Shown: positions 5,758 to 9,908 of the stretch, piece by piece
Numbering within the stretch: the first letter of the stretch is position 1
Layout of the letters: every line of letters starts with the position of its first letter
NCBI GenBank assembly: GCA_945897395.1
Contig: CAMDFE010000039.1
Location: forward strand, 1-9,908
Length of the DNA stretch: 9,908 nucleotides
Source: Chryseobacterium gleum
Lineage (GTDB): Bacteria; Bacteroidota; Bacteroidia; Flavobacteriales_D; Sanyastnellaceae
Direction: 5' to 3'
Position numbers and translations under genes: made by a program
Notes under the pieces: model-generated
Told to the model about the DNA's origin: nothing
Seen by the model: only the letters and a program-made list of their open reading frames with translations
Database searches by the model: none

Positions 5758-6722
5758 AAATTATCCGTTACACAGAAGAGTATCGTTCGCAATGGGAAGA
5801 GTTTGTTTCCTGCAGCAAAAACGGAACCTTTCACCTTTCAAGAAATTTTATCGATTATCACGGAACGAAGTTCATCGACCATTCGCTGTTGGCTTTTGAT
5901 GAAGATAAATTGGTTAGCGTTTTAGCCATGAATGAAAGCGGAAAGGATGTATTCGCGCATCAAGGTTTAACTTATGGTGGATGGGTGCTTTCGCACAACA
6001 TTCGACTCGATGAATTTCATAGTTTGTTTGTAGCCTTTCTTCAATATCTGGAAGGGAAAGGAATAGAACAGTTGCATTACAAAACCATACCGTTCATGTA
6101 CCATCAGGTGCCTGCGCAGGAAGACATTCACATGCTTTTTCTCGCCGGTGCGAAATGCACAGGGCAGCACGTGAATCCGGTTATCATTCCTTCCAACGTT
6201 ACGAAATTTCAAGAGCGCAGAGCACGCGGAATGAAGAAAGCGGTAAAAGAAGGAATAGTCATTCGCCTATCAGAAGATTTCGATTCGTATTTCACCATTG
6301 TGGAAGATTTGCTCTCGGCTTATTCTTCAACACCGGCGCATTCCAGAAGTGAGATGCTTGATTTGCAAAAAAGATTTCCAAATGAAATTGAATTGCACGC
6401 TGCCTTCCATGGAGAAGAAATTTGCGCGGGTATTTTGTGTTTCAACACCCCGAATTGCGTGCGCTTTCAATACATAGCTTCAACATTGGAAGGAAAGGAG
6501 AAAGGCGCGTTGGATTTGCTTTTCGCAACGCTTATTCAAGAGACGTTTTCTAAAAAGAATTTCATCGATTTCGGGACAAGTACTAACGATCAAGGAGCTA
6601 GTTTGGCTCTAGGTATTTCGCAACAAAAAGAAGGATTCGGCGCGCGCACTAGCGTTCAGCCCATTTATACATTAGCGCTAAATTCCGTAAATTGGGATGC
6701 TTTAAACGCATTTGTTTCATGA
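5754..6722 (+). CDS. GNAT/FemAB-like acyltransferase (BioF2-like domain)
   Basis: This 322-residue protein has the layout of double-GNAT FemAB-like transferases. An N-terminal lobe starts IIRYTEEYRSQWEEFV (3-18) and includes the HQGLTYGGWV segment (69-78) common in the family. A second lobe carries a basic helix RRARGMKKAVKEGI (155-168) and NEIELHAAFHGEEICAGILCF (210-230). It ends with FIDFGTSTNDQGASLALGISQQKEGFGAR (270-298), the conserved C-terminal block of FemAB-like sugar-cluster members. Family members transfer an aminoacyl or acyl group to an amino sugar or peptide. Here the target is probably an amino group on the sugar made by this operon, but the donor (aminoacyl-tRNA versus acyl-CoA) cannot be told. 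It is soluble, with no membrane segment visible. It overlaps both neighbours by ATGA. It is the second acyltransferase of the operon, besides the NeuD-type enzyme. Confidence 0.8.
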   Translation: MKIIRYTEEYRSQWEEFVSCSKNGTFHLSRNFIDYHGTKFIDHSLLAFDEDKLVSVLAMNESGKDVFAHQGLTYGGWVLSHNIRLDEFHSLFVAFLQYLEGKGIEQLHYKTIPFMYHQVPAQEDIHMLFLAGAKCTGQHVNPVIIPSNVTKFQERRARGMKKAVKEGIVIRLSEDFDSYFTIVEDLLSAYSSTPAHSRSEMLDLQKRFPNEIELHAAFHGEEICAGILCFNTPNCVRFQYIASTLEGKEKGALDLLFATLIQETFSKKNFIDFGTSTNDQGASLALGISQQKEGFGARTSVQPIYTLALNSVNWDALNAFVS

Positions 6723-7654
6723 AGAAAGTATCTGTAGTCATTCCGTGTTTTCATGTTGAAGAATTTATTCTTCCCCTTTTTCACAACATGCAAGAAGTGG
6801 AGAAGCAATTGAACAGCATGAATCTTGCGTTGGAATTGGTGTGTGTCGACGATGGAAGTAAAGACCGCACGTGGGACGAATTGCTGAAGCATCGTCACTT
6901 AATCAAAGACACGCAGGTTGTGCGTTTAACGCGCAACTTCGGAGCGATCTGTGCGAGCAATGCAGGATTGAAGTTGGTAACTGGAGACGCTTGCACCATC
7001 TACGCAGCAGACCTTCAAGATCCATTGGAACTCATTCCTGAAATGGCGCAACTGTGGTTGAATGGAGAGAAGTACATCACGGCTGTGCGTGCGAAGAAGA
7101 GAAAAGATCCATTGCTAACGCGCATTTATGCGAAGCTGTATTACGTTTTGGTGAAGTTGTTTGTGATGAAAGATTTTCCGGAAAGCGGATTCGATATCGC
7201 GTTCTGGGATGGAAGTATTCTTCAGTATTTGAAGAACACGTCGAAGAACATCAATCGCTCGCTGTTCTCTCATTGGCTTGGATTTAAACCGTATGTTATC
7301 GAGTACGAAAGAAGAGAGCGTTCAAGCGGAAAGAGCGGGTGGACGTTTTCAAAGAAATGGAAGTTGTTCCTCGACTCGTTTTTAGGATTCTCTGTTGTTC
7401 CTATTCGTTTCATATCGTTCATAGGTATGTGTGTTTCGTTCTTCAGTTTTGGATACGGAATACTCATGCTCATTGGTGGAATAACAGGAAAAATTTCAGA
7501 GCCCGGTTTCGCAACAGTTACTTCATTAATCACCTTCCTTTTAGGATTGGTGATTGTAATGCTTGGCGTCATTGGTGAATATTTGTGGAGAATTTTCGAT
7601 GAAGTAAACAAACGTCCCGAATCTGTTATTGAAGAAATATTAAGAAATGAGTAA
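6719..7654 (+). CDS. Polyprenyl-phosphate glycosyltransferase, GT2 family (GtrB/ArnC/DPM1-like)
   Basis: This 311-residue protein has an N-terminal GT-A domain with SVVIPCFHVEE (5-15), VDDGSKDRT (43-51), TRNFG (71-75) and ADLQDP (97-102). The two Asp sites (D44-D45 and D98/D101) are the expected nucleotide- and metal-binding residues. The R-S-S-G-K-S-G-W sequence (201-208) followed by TFSKKWKLFLDS is the signature of polyprenyl-phosphate transferases. Two membrane helices follow at about 228-253 and 263-290, with a short cytoplasmic tail. The enzyme should move a sugar from a nucleotide donor to undecaprenyl phosphate on the cytoplasmic face of the inner membrane. The ATG at 6719 overlaps the previous stop (ATGA) and starts at the first beta strand, so an in-frame TTG 27 bp upstream was not used. 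The next gene, a four-helix transporter, overlaps by 8 bp. That is the pairing seen in ArnC-ArnE/F and GtrB-GtrA modules. Confidence 0.92.
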   Translation: MKKVSVVIPCFHVEEFILPLFHNMQEVEKQLNSMNLALELVCVDDGSKDRTWDELLKHRHLIKDTQVVRLTRNFGAICASNAGLKLVTGDACTIYAADLQDPLELIPEMAQLWLNGEKYITAVRAKKRKDPLLTRIYAKLYYVLVKLFVMKDFPESGFDIAFWDGSILQYLKNTSKNINRSLFSHWLGFKPYVIEYERRERSSGKSGWTFSKKWKLFLDSFLGFSVVPIRFISFIGMCVSFFSFGYGILMLIGGITGKISEPGFATVTSLITFLLGLVIVMLGVIGEYLWRIFDEVNKRPESVIEEILRNE

Positions 7655-8027
7655 GATTGTAATTTTCGGGCTTTCAGCATTGTATGCCACGTTATCAGTG
7701 GTAGGCGCATCGCTTATTAAATTAACCCTGAACAGTTGGGGCGCTGAACAACGCGGACTGGTTTCAGTGAAAGATTATTTTTCCTTTTTATTCGAACCGA
7801 AAGTATTCTTAGGAATGGGAATTATTTTCGTTTCGGCCTTGGTCTTATTTAAGGCCCTTTCGTTGAGCGATTTCAGCTACGTTATTCCTGTGAGTGCTGC
7901 AGTGAATTTCATTCTCACAGCTTCGGTGGCGGCTGTATTTTTCGGAGAGAAATTGGCTTGGAACAACATCGTTGGAATAGCGCTTATTATCGCCGGAGTA
8001 TTTGTCATTAACCTGAAAAGAGCATGA
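7647..8027 (+). CDS. Four-helix EamA/SMR-like membrane protein, candidate polyprenyl-P-sugar flippase subunit (ArnE/ArnF-like)
   Basis: This protein is 126 residues, with four hydrophobic helices at about 3-25, 53-71, 76-100 and 105-123. It resembles half of an EamA (drug/metabolite) transporter and the small ArnE/ArnF proteins. Recognisable points are GASLIKLTLN in helix 1 (20-29), ALSLSDFSYVIPVSAAVNFILTA around helix 3 (70-92), and FFGEKLAWNNIVGIALIIAGV into helix 4 (98-118). The helix 3-4 pattern of a Pro-containing turn followed by FGEKL is characteristic of the family. ArnE/ArnF-like proteins flip undecaprenyl-phosphate-bound sugars to the periplasm. Its position, overlapping the polyprenyl-phosphate glycosyltransferase gene by 8 bp, supports that role here. 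It would need to dimerise, since one chain supplies only four helices. A multidrug or metabolite exporter is the alternative, but the context disfavours it. Confidence 0.8.
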   Translation: MSKIVIFGLSALYATLSVVGASLIKLTLNSWGAEQRGLVSVKDYFSFLFEPKVFLGMGIIFVSALVLFKALSLSDFSYVIPVSAAVNFILTASVAAVFFGEKLAWNNIVGIALIIAGVFVINLKRA

Positions 8028-9016
8028 GCAAGATTCTTGTAACTGGCGCCGCGGGCTTCATTGGCTCACATCTCACAGATGCCTTGCTTTCGGCAGGACA
8101 CGAAGTTATAGGATTCGATAATTTGGCGAACGGAAAATTACGGAACCTTGAAAGTGCATTGGAGAACAATGCGTTTCAATTCGCTGAAGGAGATATTTGT
8201 GAAGAGGCGCAGGTGAATGAAATCATGAAGGGAATAGATGTGGTGTATCACTTGGCTTGTCTAGGTGTTCGTCATTCCATTCACAGTCCGTTCGAAAATC
8301 ATCGCGTAAACGCCGAAGGATCTCTTCGCGTTTTAGAGGCAGCGAGACAGGAGAACGTTTCAAAGTTCTTTTACATTTCAACATCAGAAATCTACGGAGA
8401 TATTCAAACTTTTCCGATTGACGAGTTGGGAGTGCCTGCCCCGAAAACAGTATACGGAAGTAGCAAGTTAGCGGGCGAGAATTACGCCTATTCGTACAAT
8501 GTGTGTTATGGACTTCCAACCGTAATCACTCGGATCTTCAATAACTACGGACCTCGTGCGCACTACGAAGGCGACGCTGGTGAGATTATTCCGCGTAGCA
8601 TTGTTCGCATGTTGAACGGTGAAGCTCCTGTAGTTTTTGGCAAGGGCGATGTGACGCGTGATTTCTTTTTTGTGAAGGACACTGCGCGCGCACTTGTTGG
8701 ATTAATGCAGAATGATAAAGCAGTCGGTGAAATCATAAACATTGGAACAGGCGCTGAAATTTCCATGAAAGAACTCATGGAAGTGTTGATAGAAGAAATG
8801 GAATTGAAAGACCGAATGAACATTCGGTTCGAAGAAGATCGTCCAGCCGATGTGCCTCGTCTGTGGGTTAATCCTGCGAAATTTAAAGAGCTAACCGGAT
8901 TTGATAATGAAATGGATTTTCGTGAAGGATTGAGAGAAACGATTGCGTATTACAAGACATTGAATCAGACCAACGATTTAATGAATGAAATAGAACTTCA
9001 AAATTGGAAGAAATGA
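8024..9016 (+). CDS. Extended SDR nucleotide-sugar epimerase/dehydratase/decarboxylase
   Basis: This 330-residue soluble protein has the NAD-binding TGAAGFIGSH at 7-16 (Gly 8, 11 and 14 of the GxxGxxG motif), the second-strand Asp in FDNL (31-34), and HLACLGV at 76-82. The active site has S119-T120-S121-E122 and Y144-x-x-x-K148. The TSE-Y-G-D sequence (120-126) resembles UDP-glucuronate decarboxylases, ArnA and LegB-type dehydratases more than classical GalE, but it is not decisive. PRSIVRMLNG (190-199) and GDVTRDFFFVKDTARA (208-222) are the usual C-terminal substrate-domain motifs. The reaction probably acts at C4 of a UDP- or other NDP-linked sugar, supplying either the keto sugar for the following DegT aminotransferase or a precursor for the glycosyltransferase. 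ATGA overlaps at both ends place it in the operon. I give no gene symbol because the substrate cannot be assigned. Confidence 0.88.
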   Translation: MSKILVTGAAGFIGSHLTDALLSAGHEVIGFDNLANGKLRNLESALENNAFQFAEGDICEEAQVNEIMKGIDVVYHLACLGVRHSIHSPFENHRVNAEGSLRVLEAARQENVSKFFYISTSEIYGDIQTFPIDELGVPAPKTVYGSSKLAGENYAYSYNVCYGLPTVITRIFNNYGPRAHYEGDAGEIIPRSIVRMLNGEAPVVFGKGDVTRDFFFVKDTARALVGLMQNDKAVGEIINIGTGAEISMKELMEVLIEEMELKDRMNIRFEEDRPADVPRLWVNPAKFKELTGFDNEMDFREGLRETIAYYKTLNQTNDLMNEIELQNWKK

Positions 9017-9908
9017 AAATCCCTGTAGCAAAGCCATATCTAGGAGTTGAAGAGGCACAGTTGGCTTACGAAACCATTCTAACGAATTGGGTGACCCAAG
9101 GTCCGCGCGTGGCTGAGTTTGAAGAGAAGTTTGCGCAATATGTGGGAAGCGAATTCGCAGTGGCTGTAAGCAATTGCACAACAGCTTTACACTTGTCATT
9201 AATTGTTGCAGGCATTGGCCCGGGAGACGAAGTCATTTGTCCGAGCATGAGTTACATCGCTACAGCAAACGCAATAGTTTATGTAGGAGCAACGCCTGTT
9301 TTTGTTGAAGTGAAATCTGAAACCTACAACATAGATCCTGCAGACGTTGAGCGAAAGATTACTTCAAAGACGAAAGCTATCATCGGTGTTCATCAGATTG
9401 GTCGTCCTTTCGAGATAGACGAAATAAAAACGTTGTGCGCGAAGCACAGCTTAATTTTAATTGAAGACGCTGCTTGTGCCGCGGGTTCTTCCTACAAGGG
9501 AAATAAAATTGGTTCTCATTCAGATTTAGTTTGCTTTTCTTTCCATCCGAGAAAAGTAATTACCACGGGAGACGGAGGCATGATAGCCACTTCAAACGTA
9601 GAATACGCACAACGAGTGAAACGCTTGCGTCAGCATGGAATGAGCGTGAACGATCGTGTTCGTCACCTCAGCGACAAGGTTATTGTTGAAGATCATTTGG
9701 AAGTCGGATACAACTACCGAATGACCGATATTCAGGCAGCTGTTGGAATTCGTCAATTGGAAAAATTAGATTCCATTGTTGAACGAAGAAGAGAAATTGC
9801 GCAATTCTATTTGAATGAATTGAAAGACATTGAATGCATTCGTTTGCCTGCTGAAAGCGAAAACGATTTCACCAATTGGCAGTCGTTTTCAGTATACATA
9901 AAATCTTC
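9013..9908 (+). CDS. DegT/DnrJ/EryC1/StrS-family PLP aminotransferase, N-terminal part (cut by window edge)
   Basis: The 298 complete codons visible cover most of a family that is usually 360-390 residues long. Motifs: VAKPYLGVEEAQ (5-16), WVTQGPRVAEFE (26-37), AVSNCTTALHLSL (51-63), HQIGRPFEID (127-136), EDAACAAGSSYKG (151-163), SFHPRKVITTGDGGM (176-190) and GYNYRMTDIQAAVG (232-245). Lys181 in the HPRK segment is the expected PLP Schiff-base lysine, and E151-D152 are the acidic cofactor-holding residues. Such enzymes transaminate keto sugars of nucleotide-linked hexoses, with Glu or Gln as donor. The keto substrate could come from the Gfo/Idh dehydrogenase (C3 keto) or from the SDR enzyme just upstream (C4 keto). 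The ATG at 9013 overlaps the previous TGA. No frameshift is visible. The C-terminal roughly 70-90 residues lie beyond the window. Confidence 0.93.
   Translation, partial: MKIPVAKPYLGVEEAQLAYETILTNWVTQGPRVAEFEEKFAQYVGSEFAVAVSNCTTALHLSLIVAGIGPGDEVICPSMSYIATANAIVYVGATPVFVEVKSETYNIDPADVERKITSKTKAIIGVHQIGRPFEIDEIKTLCAKHSLILIEDAACAAGSSYKGNKIGSHSDLVCFSFHPRKVITTGDGGMIATSNVEYAQRVKRLRQHGMSVNDRVRHLSDKVIVEDHLEVGYNYRMTDIQAAVGIRQLEKLDSIVERRREIAQFYLNELKDIECIRLPAESENDFTNWQSFSVYIKS

Noticed and set aside
6692..6721. TTG at 6692 as the glycosyltransferase start
   Set aside because: It would add nine residues ahead of the canonical KKVSVVIP strand and lengthen the overlap with the preceding gene, while the ATG at 6719 gives the same ATGA overlap seen at other junctions.
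7270..7710. A 146-codon open frame on the minus strand
   Set aside because: It is antisense to the C-terminal membrane part of the glycosyltransferase and the start of the transporter; its translation has no family signal and it would break the operon.
8024..9016. Naming the SDR enzyme galE
   Set aside because: The TSE-YG active-site sequence fits decarboxylase/dehydratase relatives at least as well, and substrate residues cannot be read reliably by eye.
1..9908. CRISPR arrays, insertion sequences, tRNA or rRNA genes
   Set aside because: No regularly spaced repeats, transposase motifs, terminal repeats or RNA-gene landmarks were seen.

Overview
The window looks like a chromosomal segment of a member of the Bacteroidota, probably a Flavobacteriales-like organism. 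The start codons lack Shine-Dalgarno sequences. A promoter of the Bacteroidota type (TTTG, 20 nt, near-TAnnTTTG) lies ahead of the sigma-factor gene. Base composition is moderately AT-rich. The MerR/B12 regulator plus ECF sigma pair is also a familiar arrangement in that phylum. The taxonomic call is inferred; there is no rRNA or marker gene here.

Left part (1-1208, minus strand): a two-gene regulatory unit. A CarH/LitR-type MerR regulator with a cobalamin-binding C-terminus (1208 to 318) is followed by the N-terminal part of an ECF sigma factor (208 to beyond the window edge). The 109-bp gap between them is dense with inverted repeats that overlap a predicted promoter for the sigma gene. In Bacteroidota such pairs often sit beside carotenoid genes (crtI/crtB). 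Those would lie off the left edge, so a light- or B12-responsive pigment locus is an inference.

Middle (1209-1367): a 159-bp divergent intergenic region that must hold the start of the rightward operon. I see no clean promoter, only a short dyad.

Right part (1368-9908, plus strand): a tightly packed operon of ten genes, the last cut by the window edge. Neighbours overlap by 4-11 bp or are separated by 1-3 bp. Gene order: Gfo/Idh/MocA oxidoreductase; a poorly characterised Rossmann-like protein resembling D-2-hydroxyacid dehydrogenases; SAM methyltransferase; NeuD/PglD-type hexapeptide acyltransferase; a five-bladed beta-propeller glycosidase-like protein; a GNAT/FemAB-like acyltransferase; a polyprenyl-phosphate glycosyltransferase (GT2, GtrB/ArnC-like); a four-helix EamA/SMR transporter of the ArnE/ArnF kind; an extended SDR nucleotide-sugar enzyme; and a DegT/DnrJ/EryC1 aminotransferase.

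Together these suggest synthesis of a modified (amino-, acylated, perhaps methylated) sugar as a nucleotide-linked precursor, and loading of a sugar on undecaprenyl phosphate with flipping across the inner membrane by the GT2 and small transporter. The end product (O-antigen, capsule, or a glycan/lipid decoration) cannot be told from the sequence. The least understood parts are the Rossmann-like protein at 2368-3405, the cytoplasmic propeller protein at 4840-5757, and the palindrome-rich promoter at 209-317.
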